NCBI GenBank assembly: GCA_021806345.1 | Contig: JAJZXP010000297.1 | Span: 1 to 49,309 of the forward strand | Reading direction: 5' to 3' | DNA: 49,309 bases | From: Thermoplasmata archaeon | GTDB taxonomy: Archaea; Thermoplasmatota; Thermoplasmata; Thermoplasmatales; Thermoplasmataceae | In this document: positions 16,558 to 25,997 of the stretch, one piece after another | Numbering within the stretch: the first letter of the stretch is position 1 | Layout: each line of letters starts with the position of its first letter | The notes under the pieces: model-generated | The model's database searches: none | What the model was told of the DNA's origin: nothing | The model's input: the letters and a program-made list of their open reading frames with translations, nothing else | Translations under genes and position numbers: made by a program

Positions 16558-17499
16558 TCAAATCTCCTTGTTAAGCCGAATGTTTCGGTTCAGGATCTTC
16601 ACTTTCAAACAACCAATCAGCAAAGATGTACTTCCCTTGGTACAGGGAGAAGGAAAAATTCCCGTGGAAAATACATGCTTTAAATCACCTTTCATCAATG
16701 GGAATTCTCCGGATGAATAAACAAATCGTTTCGCTCGAATCAAAGAGGCCCTCTTTACAGTAAAATCTTTAATGAGTTTACTCTGGAATGTTGAATTACA
16801 GAATTCGTAGAATTTAATCATATCGAGATACCACTTCAGCATACTTTTTTTCTCCCTGTTTCCACGGTTGGAAGTACTTTCGTGTACCCTATAGTAAGTG
16901 AGTTCCTTCGGTGTATAACATGCTGTATAGCCGGAATCTATAAGGACAAACCAGGCAAATGTATCGGGACCTGCTACGAGTGTACCCAAAACACCTGCAT
17001 ATTTTAGGAGTATAGATTTTCGGCAAGAAATAGAACTCATATTGAATTCCATCGATGGATGACATTTGATTCTTTCTGTCCAGTCTAAAAATTTAGGTGG
17101 TTTCTCCGCCAATACTGCAGACGAAATCTTTCTTCTTAAATTTTCTATATTTGTGAATTTTAAAGTCTCATTCTTGACATAACTAACATCTTCAATCATC
17201 AATTCCTGTATAGTCTGGATTTTGCTGCTATGAAAATAATCATCATCGTCAAGAAAACAGAGGATTTCTCCTTTTGCCTCCATAATGCCTTTTTTTAAAA
17301 ATTCTCCAAGGGTTCCTTCTAAATTGAACAGTCTAAGGTTCAGAGAATTGTATTTCTCAATATCATATTCAAAATTAGTTATCAAAAGTACTTCAAACTC
17401 GTTTTTGTTTGCAGTTTGTGCCACAAGGGAATCAATTGCATCACTAAGGAACTCTTTCCGGTTGTATGCTGTTACAATTACAGAAACCTTGATTGCCAT
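16558..17499 (-). CDS. Glycosyltransferase, GT2 family
   Basis: A 313-residue GT-A fold enzyme. The entry strand VSVIVTAYNRKEFLSDAIDSL is canonical for GT2, and CFLDDDDYF at about residues 98-106 is the metal-binding DxD. MEFNMSSISCRKSILL lies in the acceptor-side half, and GPDTFAWF supplies the ED-like element. The C-terminus is basic and hydrophobic without a clear membrane helix. It sits in the middle of a three-gene same-strand run (18446 down to 15438) with short gaps of 14 and 4 bases. Closely resembles the GT2 proteins at 17514 and 46933, so it is probably a paralogue with a different sugar specificity. Confidence 0.85.
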   Translation of the reverse strand: MAIKVSVIVTAYNRKEFLSDAIDSLVAQTANKNEFEVLLITNFEYDIEKYNSLNLRLFNLEGTLGEFLKKGIMEAKGEILCFLDDDDYFHSSKIQTIQELMIEDVSYVKNETLKFTNIENLRRKISSAVLAEKPPKFLDWTERIKCHPSMEFNMSSISCRKSILLKYAGVLGTLVAGPDTFAWFVLIDSGYTACYTPKELTYYRVHESTSNRGNREKKSMLKWYLDMIKFYEFCNSTFQSKLIKDFTVKRASLIRAKRFVYSSGEFPLMKGDLKHVFSTGIFPSPCTKGSTSLLIGCLKVKILNRNIRLNKEI

Positions 17500-17513
17500 A
17501 TGACACGTCCTTT

Positions 17514-18446
17514 TCAGATCTTCTTAGAGAGTTCAATATCATTGGAATATAATAATCGAAGTACCTTTTCCTTTGAAAAGATTGATGCCAATAAAACCTT
17601 TGCTGCAAAGGAATCTCTAGATCTGACGTATGGTTTTACCATGGCAAGCTTCATTCTTTTAAAAAGGCCAACATGTTCTTCTACAGGCCTCCCATTATAA
17701 ATTTCAAGAAATACCGTGTTTATTTCAAGCATACGCCTTGCATAAATCTCTGCTTTGGTTCCTCCAAAGTATGTGAGCATGTATTTGTATGTTGGTTGAA
17801 TAATATTCTTGTAGCTGTGTAACTTCTTTTTCCGCCATTCCTGGAATTCCCCAGATTTACCCATTGTTGTGGAATTATGTATGGTATAATATGTCAGTTT
17901 ATCCTCAATAAATTTTAAATGTCCATTCTTGACAGCACATAAATAAATCCCCGTGTCAACTGAAGAATCCAAATCGTAAAAGAATTTTTTTTCTATGATG
18001 TGTGTCGCAACGCTGATGGACGACATATTGAAATCATCCCTATCGTTGTAGTAATTCAATTCTTTCCCACTTTCGTCTATGGCTGTTGAACCATTGTGAA
18101 CATATACAACCCCATTTTCGAACTCTGAATTAATTTTTTTCAGCTTATCTGTTGTAAAATAGTCATCGTCATCTAAGAAGCAAACATAGTCATTGAAATA
18201 TTCCAGCGACTCCGCAATATTTCTTCCCAGTTTTTTCCCAACTTTTATAGATTCATGATCAAAGTATGAAATCGTCACCTTGTCGTTTATCAGATTGTCA
18301 AGTTCAGGGATATCATATCCTAAACGTATAACTATATTGAAATTTGAATAGTTCTGCTCAATAGCACTCTTAAGAGCTCGTTTCAGAAACTCTGCACGGT
18401 TAGGATATCCCGATATAATGTAAATTGTGAATGATTTTTCCAACAT
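17514..18446 (-). CDS. Glycosyltransferase, GT2 family
   Basis: A 310-residue GT-A fold enzyme. FTIYIISGYPNRAEFLKRALKSA is the nucleotide-binding entry, VCFLDDDDYFTTDK carries the DxD, and NMSSISVATHIIEKKFFYDLDSSVDTGIY matches the acceptor half of the neighbouring GT2. The frame is open 21 codons further upstream, but I prefer ATG 18444-18446 because it opens the GT2 fold directly and a TATA-like TTATAATT lies about 27 bases before it, which fits a leaderless first cistron. The extra N-terminal residues would be non-conserved. First gene of the 18446-15438 run; divergent from the GT4 gene at 18579. Confidence 0.85.
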   Translation of the reverse strand: MLEKSFTIYIISGYPNRAEFLKRALKSAIEQNYSNFNIVIRLGYDIPELDNLINDKVTISYFDHESIKVGKKLGRNIAESLEYFNDYVCFLDDDDYFTTDKLKKINSEFENGVVYVHNGSTAIDESGKELNYYNDRDDFNMSSISVATHIIEKKFFYDLDSSVDTGIYLCAVKNGHLKFIEDKLTYYTIHNSTTMGKSGEFQEWRKKKLHSYKNIIQPTYKYMLTYFGGTKAEIYARRMLEINTVFLEIYNGRPVEEHVGLFKRMKLAMVKPYVRSRDSFAAKVLLASIFSKEKVLRLLYSNDIELSKKI

Positions 18447-18578
18447 ATGTAAGATATTTAGGGAAATTATAACTTTGTCTCTTTGATTTTCTAATGGTGA
18501 GACAACCATTAGGATGATGTTTGAATGAGCTTTTTAAAAAACATATTCTATAGATAGACATCATAGCAGGTATGAATA

Positions 18579-19598
18579 ATGAAAAATATTACAATAGTTT
18601 CTCCAAAAATACTGGGGTTCTCGGGCACAGCTTCCTATGCCCACAATGTACTCAGGGGCCTTGAACAGAGTGGCATTGAATACGATATTAAATTTTTAAG
18701 AAAAAGGGAAATTTCACTATTTGGAAAGCCTTTTTTCGGAATCTTTTATCAAGCTCTGGCGGCCAATCTGGTCTCATCCTCTACCCCAGTAGTTCACGCA
18801 CTTTCTCCGGAAGTTGTCACAAGGCATACTAATGTTGTGACCATACACGATATTATACCATTCACCCAACCTGACGTTTACATGAGAACATTGTACGATA
18901 AAATTGCATATAATGTGGCATTTAAAAAATCATTAAAGGTGGAAAACCTTCTGGTTTCCACCAATTATGGAAAGAAACAGATGCTGGAGCATCTTGATGT
19001 AAAAGAGGAACAACTTAGAGTAGTCAACCATTGTATAGATCATGAAAAATATTTCTTTGATCCTAATTCTCCTTTTGAAAGTGAAACAACTAATATAGTT
19101 ACCATGAGTGATTTTAACCCCAGGAAGAGAATTGATGTGGCTGTCCAGGCAATGAAGGAATTGCCGGAAATATCGTTTTTCCACATTGGTCCTACCCAAG
19201 GCTGGAAAAGTAATTTTGAAAGGATAAAGGAAATAGCCAAGGACTCAGATAACATACATTTTCTTGGTCCTCTTCCGGTTGAAGAAGCCAGAAGATACCT
19301 GAGTAATGCAGATGTTTTCGTTTATCTATCCGACGAAGAAGGTTTTGGATACCCAATTTTGGAAGCTATGGCATGTGGTACAAATGTTCTGATAAACCGT
19401 ATACCTGTTTTTGAAGAACTTTTCAGTGATGTTGCTAATTTCTGTGACCTGAATTCTTTTTCACCAGAAGATATAAAGAACGCAATAAAGAAGAAAAAAG
19501 ACCGCAAAACACTTGAAGATTTTTCAAATAAATTCTCTGTAGAAAGAATGTCAAGGGATCTTATTTCTGTCTACGAGAGTATTTTAGAACACGGGTGA
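18579..19598 (+). CDS. Glycosyltransferase, GT4 family
   Basis: A 339-residue GT-B enzyme with both halves intact. The N-terminal half has TIVSPKILGFSGTASYAHNV, where the Gly-rich turn is typical, and VVTIHDIIPFTQPDVY. The C-terminal half has IVTMSDFNPRKRIDVAVQAM, IHFLGPLPVEEARRYLSNADVFVYLSDEE and the donor motif EEGFGYPILEAMACGT (E-x7-E). Closely related in plan to the genes at 19685 and 39306, sharing the VTxHDxxP segment. Likely transfers a sugar from a nucleotide donor to a lipid-linked or dolichol-linked glycan; specificity unknown. It is convergent with the next gene. Confidence 0.87.
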   Translation: MKNITIVSPKILGFSGTASYAHNVLRGLEQSGIEYDIKFLRKREISLFGKPFFGIFYQALAANLVSSSTPVVHALSPEVVTRHTNVVTIHDIIPFTQPDVYMRTLYDKIAYNVAFKKSLKVENLLVSTNYGKKQMLEHLDVKEEQLRVVNHCIDHEKYFFDPNSPFESETTNIVTMSDFNPRKRIDVAVQAMKELPEISFFHIGPTQGWKSNFERIKEIAKDSDNIHFLGPLPVEEARRYLSNADVFVYLSDEEGFGYPILEAMACGTNVLINRIPVFEELFSDVANFCDLNSFSPEDIKNAIKKKKDRKTLEDFSNKFSVERMSRDLISVYESILEHG

Positions 19599-19684
19599 TG
19601 ATTTTCAGAAATATTGCAATGCATACATTTACAATCGGAATTCTTGCATGTTAGCTTTGAAGGTGACAGTTTAAAATTCACCAG

Positions 19685-20668
19685 TCATTGCTTATATTCC
19701 AACGCTTCCGGTTTGATTTCCCGATACACTTCTATGTACTTCTCTATCCAGTTGTCATATTTGGAAATCTTTTCTTCAAGTCCATGTTTATTGGGTTTTA
19801 AAACAGCTTCCAGAAAAGTGTCTTTATCTGAGAAGTAATGGGCAGAATCTCCAAGGAATTCCTTGTGAACCGGTATTTCATTCACTACTGGCTGGGCACC
19901 CATCCTCGTTGCTTCCATTACTGGATACCCTTGCCCTTCTCCCAAGGAATAGAAAACAAATTTGTCAGCATACTTAAAATAGGAGTATTTCAGTTGTTCT
20001 GAAATCTGGGCCCCAACATAATGGATATTTGGTGCAAAATTAACATATTTCGGGTTTGATAGCTTACCTATGTGGTAAAGATCTACTTCAGTATTATTTT
20101 TCACAAAGTCGTAAAGTTCCTCAATTCTCTTTCTATATCTGTGTGGTAGTATATCTCCCAAGGTTACAAGGTGAATTTTACCATCATCTGGAAAAGGGTT
20201 TTTCAATTCACCCATATATTTTGGCACTGCTGTGGGGATAACATAAATGGGTGTCGAACCAGAATAATTTTCAAGGTCATTTTTAACTGCATTAGACTGA
20301 ACAATTATCGCTTTCATTTCTGATAATTTCTTAGTATAATCACGAACCATTTTTGGAGTGGATTTCCCTCTCTTTGATACTTGGGGCATAGTCAGATGAA
20401 AAACATCGTGTACAGTTACGATATCCGTGTTACTGTTGGCAACTCTGGGAGCCACGGCGTGTGTCAGGTCCGCCTTGTAATTTCTCAATGTAGCCAACAC
20501 CTTAAAACTTAAATCTCCGCCTATGGCTTTGTTCTTAATCTTAAATTCTATTTTTGGTGATTGATGCAGTTCCACATTTATGTGTTTGGATAACTCTCTG
20601 TAAAGGTTTAGACTGTATTTTGTTATTCCCGTAAATCGGTCTGTTCGATCAGTTATGATGCCTATCAT
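19685..20668 (-). CDS. Glycosyltransferase, GT4 family
   Basis: A 327-residue GT-B enzyme. The N-terminal half contains IITDRTDRFTGITKYSLNLY and IVTVHDVFHLTMPQV; the C-terminal half contains HLVTLGDILPHRYRKRIEELY, IHYVGAQISEQLKYSYFKYADKF and GEGQGYPVMEATRMGAQPVVNEIPVH, the donor motif with E-x7-E. Paralogue of the products at 18579 and 39306. Its upstream side faces the remains of a glycosyltransferase gene split by the IS5-family element. Function in glycan assembly is inferred from family and neighbours. Confidence 0.86.
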   Translation of the reverse strand: MIGIITDRTDRFTGITKYSLNLYRELSKHINVELHQSPKIEFKIKNKAIGGDLSFKVLATLRNYKADLTHAVAPRVANSNTDIVTVHDVFHLTMPQVSKRGKSTPKMVRDYTKKLSEMKAIIVQSNAVKNDLENYSGSTPIYVIPTAVPKYMGELKNPFPDDGKIHLVTLGDILPHRYRKRIEELYDFVKNNTEVDLYHIGKLSNPKYVNFAPNIHYVGAQISEQLKYSYFKYADKFVFYSLGEGQGYPVMEATRMGAQPVVNEIPVHKEFLGDSAHYFSDKDTFLEAVLKPNKHGLEEKISKYDNWIEKYIEVYREIKPEALEYKQ

Positions 20669-20718
20669 TTTTACACGTTTAGTTTGTTATCGTTCGCATC
20701 GTATATTTATTTCACACG

Positions 20719-20865
20719 CTAACAATCAATTTTCTGTTGACAATATAGAAGAACAATATCAAAATATTTCTCTGAATTATAGCCCTTTTTACTAATAAAT
20801 GTGATAGGATGATTATCTATCATCCGTGGGATTGGTACTTTCCCCATATGTAAAAATACAAATGC
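20719..20865 (-). pseudogene. Probable displaced C-terminal end of the IS-interrupted GT2 gene
   Basis: Directly left of the IS5-family element the minus strand is open for 48 codons (beginning AFVFLHMGKV, ending QQKIDC) to a TAG at 20719-20721. Depending on which of the two terminal G/C bases belongs to the element, removing the element joins this frame to the glycosyltransferase frame that ends at 21847. In sequence this AT-rich, a 48-codon open stretch by chance is possible but uncommon. I therefore call it the likely tail of the interrupted gene, with modest confidence. No target duplication was found to fix the junction. Confidence 0.4.
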
Positions 20866-20866
20866 A

Positions 20867-20883
20867 GAACTGTGTTGCATAAC
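20867..20883 (+). repeat. Left inverted repeat of the IS5-family element
   Basis: GAACTGTGTTGCATAAC, the perfect inverse of 21830-21846. The transposase stop codon overlaps its inner edge. Confidence 0.88.
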
Positions 20884-21812
20884 TACCCGTATGTCCTGGT
20901 GTTCTCTCTCACGATATTATAATAGAGTACCTTTAGACCGACTTCCTGGATCATGTAATCCGTTCTTCTTGCTCTAATGATCTCGCCCATGACTCTCTTG
21001 AGGCCTGAGAAATATACCTCCACAGTCCATCTCTTTCCATATTCATGGACACGTTTCCATTCATCCTCTCCCAGCTTCTTGATCTCCCTTGCTGTTTTAC
21101 CCCTGAGGGGAGATGTTCGCGATAATGTGCTGAAGTTCTTCCTCAGGGGAATAATGGCCTCGCTGCCATTATTCCTCAACAGATTGAATATGCTCCTTGA
21201 ATCGTATGCCTTGTCCGCATACACCTTCTGTTCATGGCCAGTTATGAGCTTTGGGAACTGAGTGGCATCATGGCTGTGCTCCTTTGTGATGGAAATGCGG
21301 GATGCCATGATCTTCTCTGTGTCTGCCGAGACATGGAGCTTGATCCACCCTTTCCTCTTCTTTGCCCATTTGTTGGACAGCCAATCTCCCCTGATTGTGG
21401 TCTTGAAGCCTGTTGAATCTATGGCAACAGAGGATGAGGGATTGATGATCTCAGGTACCCTGATCTTCCTTATTCTTCTGAATATTGACGTGTAAGAGAT
21501 TCTCGGTATTCCGAGAATCTCCTGGAAAATTCTCATGTAAGATTCAAGGGATCTGAAAGAAGCATTGAACACTGCCCTTATTCTTGCAAGGATCTCAATG
21601 ATCTTATCCGGAAGAATAAAGGGCCTTCCGTTCTTCTTCCTGTTCTGTTTCTTCAGTTCATGCCTGTAATTCTCCATATCCTTGAGATCAAGGATATCCT
21701 TCATGCGTCTGACAAGCGATTCATTGTAGAGGGACCATATCCTTTTATTACTGTTCTCTCCATGAACAGTTGGGTTGTTGTTCCACACAAACAACACCCA
21801 TCCTATTTTCAA
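20883..21812 (-). CDS. IS5-family DDE transposase
   Basis: A 309-residue DDE transposase with the probable catalytic triad D132 (AIDSTGFK), D200 (VYADKAYDS) and E265 (RWTVEVYFSGLKR, the E of the Y/F-x-x-LKR signature). The N-terminal helical region with RIRAVFNASFRSLESYMRIFQEILG is the usual DNA-binding part. Length is normal and there are no frameshifts, so the element could be active. The start is a TTG 18 bases inside the right inverted repeat. It probably transposes only its own element. Confidence 0.9.
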   Translation of the reverse strand: MKIGWVLFVWNNNPTVHGENSNKRIWSLYNESLVRRMKDILDLKDMENYRHELKKQNRKKNGRPFILPDKIIEILARIRAVFNASFRSLESYMRIFQEILGIPRISYTSIFRRIRKIRVPEIINPSSSVAIDSTGFKTTIRGDWLSNKWAKKRKGWIKLHVSADTEKIMASRISITKEHSHDATQFPKLITGHEQKVYADKAYDSRSIFNLLRNNGSEAIIPLRKNFSTLSRTSPLRGKTAREIKKLGEDEWKRVHEYGKRWTVEVYFSGLKRVMGEIIRARRTDYMIQEVGLKVLYYNIVRENTRTYG

Positions 21813-21829
21813 GAAGAATTATTGCATGT

Positions 21830-21846
21830 GTTATGCAACACAGTTC
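21830..21846 (-). repeat. Right inverted repeat of the IS5-family element
   Basis: GTTATGCAACACAGTTC on the plus strand, perfectly inverted relative to 20867-20883. Confidence 0.88.
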
Positions 21847-22836
21847 CTATTAATGAAAATTCTTCTTTCTTGTATTGTTCCGGCAATAGTTTTAACAATA
21901 GTTCACTCCCTACGACTCCGTATTTTTTGTATTCTACAGCAAGCTTTTCTACATCTGCTGGGTTATCTAAATGAAGAAAATCCACTATACCTACCTTATT
22001 TATTTTTTTAGTTATGTTTTGGAAAGTTCCATCTTTGTCCCGCTTTTGTTCCATTGATACGATATTTGTTCTGTTAAGTGCCCATTTCCACGAACCAACT
22101 AATCTGTGGACATTCTTCGCAAGTAATGACGAATAGATTTCTTTAGATAAATAGAATGTAAAGTATAGGGCCAAAGGAATTTCTTCTTCTCCTGATTACT
22201 TATTAATTGCCATTATAAGTCTGACGAAACGCAGAAATCTATCAGGGAGGTCTGCATAAGTAATGCGAGAAAGTTTGTCTAAAACTCCGTACTCTTTCCA
22301 CCTAAATGAATTGTCGTGCATCATATGGGTAATATAGTATTTCTCTGGTAAAACCGCATATCGACCTTTGGATTTTGGAAGTCTGTGCAGGATACCTTTT
22401 TCATCCAAAAAACCATTCTTAAATAACCTTATCTGTTGTGTGCCAACACCTGAGATTTTTGCATTTGGATTTGCAGCAGAATATCGATAAATTGAATACA
22501 CATCAGACACGTTAGAATCTATGATAGTATGCAAGTTTTTTTGAATTCCGGACCTGCCCTTTCATCTACGTCCATCAATAATATCCAATCATTGCTGCAT
22601 TTGCTTATTCCATAGGGCCTCATCATGTCAGGATATCCCAGTGGTGGCACAAAATAGACCCTTATACTAACACCTGTTAATTCCTCGACCCACGATTTCA
22701 GATTTTGATGTTCGTAATCCAAGCTGCTATCGATAATAACAATCTCTGAGACGAATTCCTTTAAATCATAAATTAAGTCCTTGGCAAATTCTGTATCATC
22801 TCTTGAAAAGATTAACAAACTCAGGCCTGTAATCAT
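21847..22836 (-). pseudogene. Broken GT2 glycosyltransferase (frameshift, nonsense codon and IS insertion)
   Basis: Three minus-strand open pieces read as one GT2-like protein. Piece 1 (22836-22519) starts MITGLSLLIFSRDDTEFA and carries LLMDVDERAG, the DxD region. It leaves frame at a run of seven A (plus-strand T at 22536-22542); eight A would continue as FKKNLHTIIDSN into piece 2. Piece 2 (22534-22196) ends at a TAA (22196-22198), but the same frame continues open for about 116 more codons (SGEEEIPLALYFTFYL onwards) until the IS5-family element at 21846. A TATA-like GTTTAATC precedes the first ATG. The gene is dead, or it needs slippage and readthrough. Similar enzymes with a C-terminal extension act in glycan assembly. 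Confidence 0.8.
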
Positions 22837-22960
22837 TGCGAATTTTGATTAAACCACAATATATGTTGTTATTCTTTATTATTTATTTGGAAATTTATTA
22901 AACACTTATTTGTCAGCTATGATTTGTTATTCATCTTCAGACATCAAAGATGTTTAATAG

Positions 22961-24061
22961 TCATTGGCTCAAATAATTTTTAAGCCTCTCAATAGCCCTT
23001 TTTTTGCTGACTGTGTAAATGAATACAAGTGGCACTCGTTCCTTGATCTTTCTTATCATATCTCTTGTAATACTGATGAAGGACGGTTTCTTGCCTAAAT
23101 TCATTGATATTTTCATTTCAGTCAGCAAATCAGAAAAAACAGAGACTATGAAACCAACTTTATTCGGTCGAACCCTAACTAAATTGTTTATATAATTCTC
23201 GTAGCCATAAACAGAGTAGATCAACAATTTGCACACATTGTTCATCTTTTGTTTTAATAACCAGGCAGAAGAAATTCCTTTGAAAAATTTTTTATGAACT
23301 TCAGTAAACCTCTTGAAATTTGTTTCTGGGGCAGAATTCTTACTGAGGCCCGAATCATTGGAAGAATGGATTCGATAAATTGTGAGCGGAGTGTTTAGTA
23401 GTTTCAATTTTCCGGTATGATTAAGTATGGAACCCATTAGCATAATATCTGCCGGGTCGCTGCACAAGAGGATGTCAAAGTTTTCTTCTAAAGCACAACG
23501 TTTAACTGCCATTGTACTAGGGTTTAGGAAAGTTCCACTCTTCTTTAGTCTGCTGAATACATCTAATGACATTGCCCCAAGATTAATTGATTCGTCTCTG
23601 TCGGAAGCAGATACTAAAATTGATGAGGAGTCATATTTGGTTGAATCTAATGATTTCTCACTGTTTATTTTTAATGGGATATCCTTTACGGCAACTACAC
23701 TTTCATCTTCCTTAAAAATTGAGATTACTTTTTTGATTTTTTCAGGCAAAAAGAGATCATCATCTTCCAAAAAGAAGAGTATTGTACCATTTGATTTCTT
23801 TATGGTTTCAACGATCCGTTCTCCATAGCTCATATTGGCTGAAAGAGTGATAAAAGTCAAATTTTCAGATCCTACTTCGGCAATTATCTTTTCCGAGTTT
23901 AGGCAAGAAGATATTATTATCTCTAAGTTGTCCATACCCTCAGTAGCCAATTTCACAGAGTCAACAGCATTTCTTAAGAATTGAATTCTATCATATGTAA
24001 ATATAAGAATAGAGGTTTTCACTTTTATATTGTCAGATTTCTCGGGTTCAAACATTATCAT
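22961..24061 (-). CDS. Glycosyltransferase, GT2 family
   Basis: A 366-residue GT-A fold enzyme. TSILIFTYDRIQFLRNAVDSV is the entry strand, ILFFLEDDDLFLPEKI carries an E-D-D-D variant of the metal site, and SAWLLKQKMNN lies in the extended C-terminal region. About 120 residues follow the catalytic domain, basic and moderately hydrophobic, which could contact the membrane. Its stretch LSANMSYGERIVETIKKSNGT follows the GT2 pattern of the paralogues at 16558, 17514 and 46933. Same strand as the genes on either side but separated by more than 100 bases, so probably a separate transcript. Confidence 0.83.
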   Translation of the reverse strand: MIMFEPEKSDNIKVKTSILIFTYDRIQFLRNAVDSVKLATEGMDNLEIIISSCLNSEKIIAEVGSENLTFITLSANMSYGERIVETIKKSNGTILFFLEDDDLFLPEKIKKVISIFKEDESVVAVKDIPLKINSEKSLDSTKYDSSSILVSASDRDESINLGAMSLDVFSRLKKSGTFLNPSTMAVKRCALEENFDILLCSDPADIMLMGSILNHTGKLKLLNTPLTIYRIHSSNDSGLSKNSAPETNFKRFTEVHKKFFKGISSAWLLKQKMNNVCKLLIYSVYGYENYINNLVRVRPNKVGFIVSVFSDLLTEMKISMNLGKKPSFISITRDMIRKIKERVPLVFIYTVSKKRAIERLKNYLSQ

Positions 24062-24288
24062 TTAGCTCCGCTAATAGAAATCCTTCTAAATTTTGATGTA
24101 GTAGTGATTGGGCTAGACAAGACTAGACATAGATTGTTGTTGTTTTTAAAATATTTTCGTTATACATTATTTATAAGGTGGTAATTATAATTTTAAAGAA
24201 TTCAATTTTCATCATTGGTTAAAGATAAAATATAGAACGAAAGTGGGAATCAAAAATATTTGCAACTTAGTAATGTTTCTTTCACTTT

Positions 24289-25431
24289 TTAGTGTCTTAA
24301 CTTAGTAATGTTTTTGTACCACTTCTCAGCAATTACCGCCCAGTCGTAATGTCTAGTAACATATTCATGAAAAAATTCTTTCTTCTTTAAGTCGAGTCTG
24401 AATCCAATGAGGGCTGAAATTTCTTTTGCAAGATTCTCCGGATTAATGTCTACATATTTTAATGCACCAATACTCTCCAAATCATCGAAATTCCCCCTAA
24501 GGGAATCAGATGCCAAGACAAAGAGGCCTGAGGAAACCGCCTCAATAACAACATTTCCAAACGTTTCCCCGTAAGAAGGGAAAACAAAAACATCTCCGGT
24601 CTGGAATAATTTTGCTAGTTCTCCTTGGTTCATATGGCCAACGAATTGAACACCCTCTTCACTTCCATTTTCCAATTCTTTCTCATACGAACCTGCACCA
24701 GCAATATAGAATTCAAAGAATTTTTGCCCCACAAGAGACTTTATAGATTGGATCAGCTCCCCTATCCCTTTATTCTTTTCAAGTCTGCTTGCAAATATGA
24801 ACCTAGTTTTTCTTTTTAAATCGTTTGATGATTTTGGCACAAAAACGTGACTATTCACACCATTTGGAATAGTGAATGCATTATGTGTGAGGAGGTTGTA
24901 GGAGTCCATTTGTTTCTTCGTGAGGAAATGGACACCATCTGCATGTTTGTTGAGGGCATTTAATAATATTCTCTTATCCGGGAAGCCTCTCTCCCCAGTA
25001 ATCACGTAATTTGTAGTTTTCGCCCCAAATAAAAACCAGCTCCAAGCGTCGGTGGCGTTCATAAATATCAAGAAATCAGTGTTCTTGGACACTTGTCTTA
25101 TTTTTCTCAGGTTGAGTATTGCGTACAGGAGTGTATATAGAATGTCTCCAAATGCTACTTGAAGAGGTTTTGACCTCATAAGTTTCCGAAATAGTGCAAT
25201 CTCCAATGGTGACTTTACAATCTTAAAATTTACGCCATCTCGCTTCTGAAAACCTATCCTATCATTAGTATCTGAAAAACCCATAAAATTGGTCTGAATA
25301 ATACTTACTTCTTCGAAATAACCCAGGCGAACAAATTCTGCGCTGAGTTTTTCAGCCACAACTTCTGTTCCTGCTCCAACTCCTAAGTTTGTGAAAAGGA
25401 CTATTCCCACCGACTTTATATCCTTCTCCAT
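24289..25431 (-). CDS. Glycosyltransferase, GT4 family
   Basis: A 380-residue GT-B enzyme from ATG 25429-25431. VGIVLFTNLGVGAGTEVVAEKL is the N-terminal Gly-rich loop, YVITGERGFPDKRILLNAL and TIPNGVN mark the linker, RFIFASRLEKNKGIGELIQSI is the standard start of the donor domain, and SYGETFGNVVIEAVSSGLFVLAS is the E-x7-E donor motif. The frame is open 33 codons further upstream, but that part is non-conserved and TATA-like sequence (TTTTATTT) lies about 30 bases before the chosen ATG. Context says surface-glycan assembly. Confidence 0.86.
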   Translation of the reverse strand: MEKDIKSVGIVLFTNLGVGAGTEVVAEKLSAEFVRLGYFEEVSIIQTNFMGFSDTNDRIGFQKRDGVNFKIVKSPLEIALFRKLMRSKPLQVAFGDILYTLLYAILNLRKIRQVSKNTDFLIFMNATDAWSWFLFGAKTTNYVITGERGFPDKRILLNALNKHADGVHFLTKKQMDSYNLLTHNAFTIPNGVNSHVFVPKSSNDLKRKTRFIFASRLEKNKGIGELIQSIKSLVGQKFFEFYIAGAGSYEKELENGSEEGVQFVGHMNQGELAKLFQTGDVFVFPSYGETFGNVVIEAVSSGLFVLASDSLRGNFDDLESIGALKYVDINPENLAKEISALIGFRLDLKKKEFFHEYVTRHYDWAVIAEKWYKNITKLRH

Positions 25432-25997
25432 CCTGTTGATAATAAAAATTTGGAAATAAAATTTTGTGCTGTTTTTCTCGATATGAGGGTATAATTTGAA
25501 AATCCTTGAAATTTGAATCCTAGTCCCCACCGTCTATAACATATAAGCGGTCTTCGATGCATGTAATTGGTTTGAACATTTTTTTGATTGCTAAGGCAGG
25601 AATGAAAATATCGTCTATCCATTTGTTGGAACAAATCGTTCTATTCTAGCGTGTGGATCTTTGTAGAAATTCTAAATACACAATCATCGCAACCATATGA
25701 TTGTTATTAAGAAGACAAATTTCTTTGAGTTTCTAAATTATTGGCAATCTTTAATTTAGAAATTCAATTCCATTATTTCGAGGAAATAACATCCACGAAC
25801 CATGCTGGTCTTTATACTGGGTCCACTCTTGTCTGAAACATGAGCGTTAGTATGATTCCTTTATAGACTATTCAGCAATTAAAAGAGGATTGAAGAGTTG
25901 GGATGTGTAAAAAAGATCGCCAAGAAAATTAAAAGTGTTTACCGTGGATCATGTGTGGATTTCAACGTGTTTAAAATAATAGAGATAAGGATTCAGG
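25432..25997. other. AT-rich intergenic gap
   Basis: About 565 bases without a gene I can support. It holds divergent promoter sequence for the GT4 gene on the left and, at the right edge, the TATA box of the mini-ORF at 25998. Part of it may be an open-frame extension of the GT4 gene, judged non-coding. Confidence 0.4.
25970..25977 (+). promoter_or_regulatory. TATA box before mini-ORF and GT-C gene
   Basis: TTTAAAAT centred about 24 bases before ATG 25998, the leaderless spacing seen elsewhere in this window. It places the transcript start at the mini-ORF rather than at the large gene at 26069. Confidence 0.5.

Larger units (their letters stand above)
20867..21846 (-). mobile_element. Complete IS5-family insertion sequence
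   Basis: An element of about 980 bases bounded by perfect 17-base inverted repeats (20867-20883 and 21830-21846) that enclose one full transposase gene. I found no clear target-site duplication at these borders, so either the ends are one or two bases off, the duplication has decayed, or a deletion occurred next to the element. It interrupts a degenerate GT2 gene lying in the same orientation. Confidence 0.88.

Noticed and set aside
24062..24288. Possible ncRNA in the gap between two glycosyltransferase genes
   Set aside because: Very AT-rich with no stable hairpin or conserved motif that I can point to.
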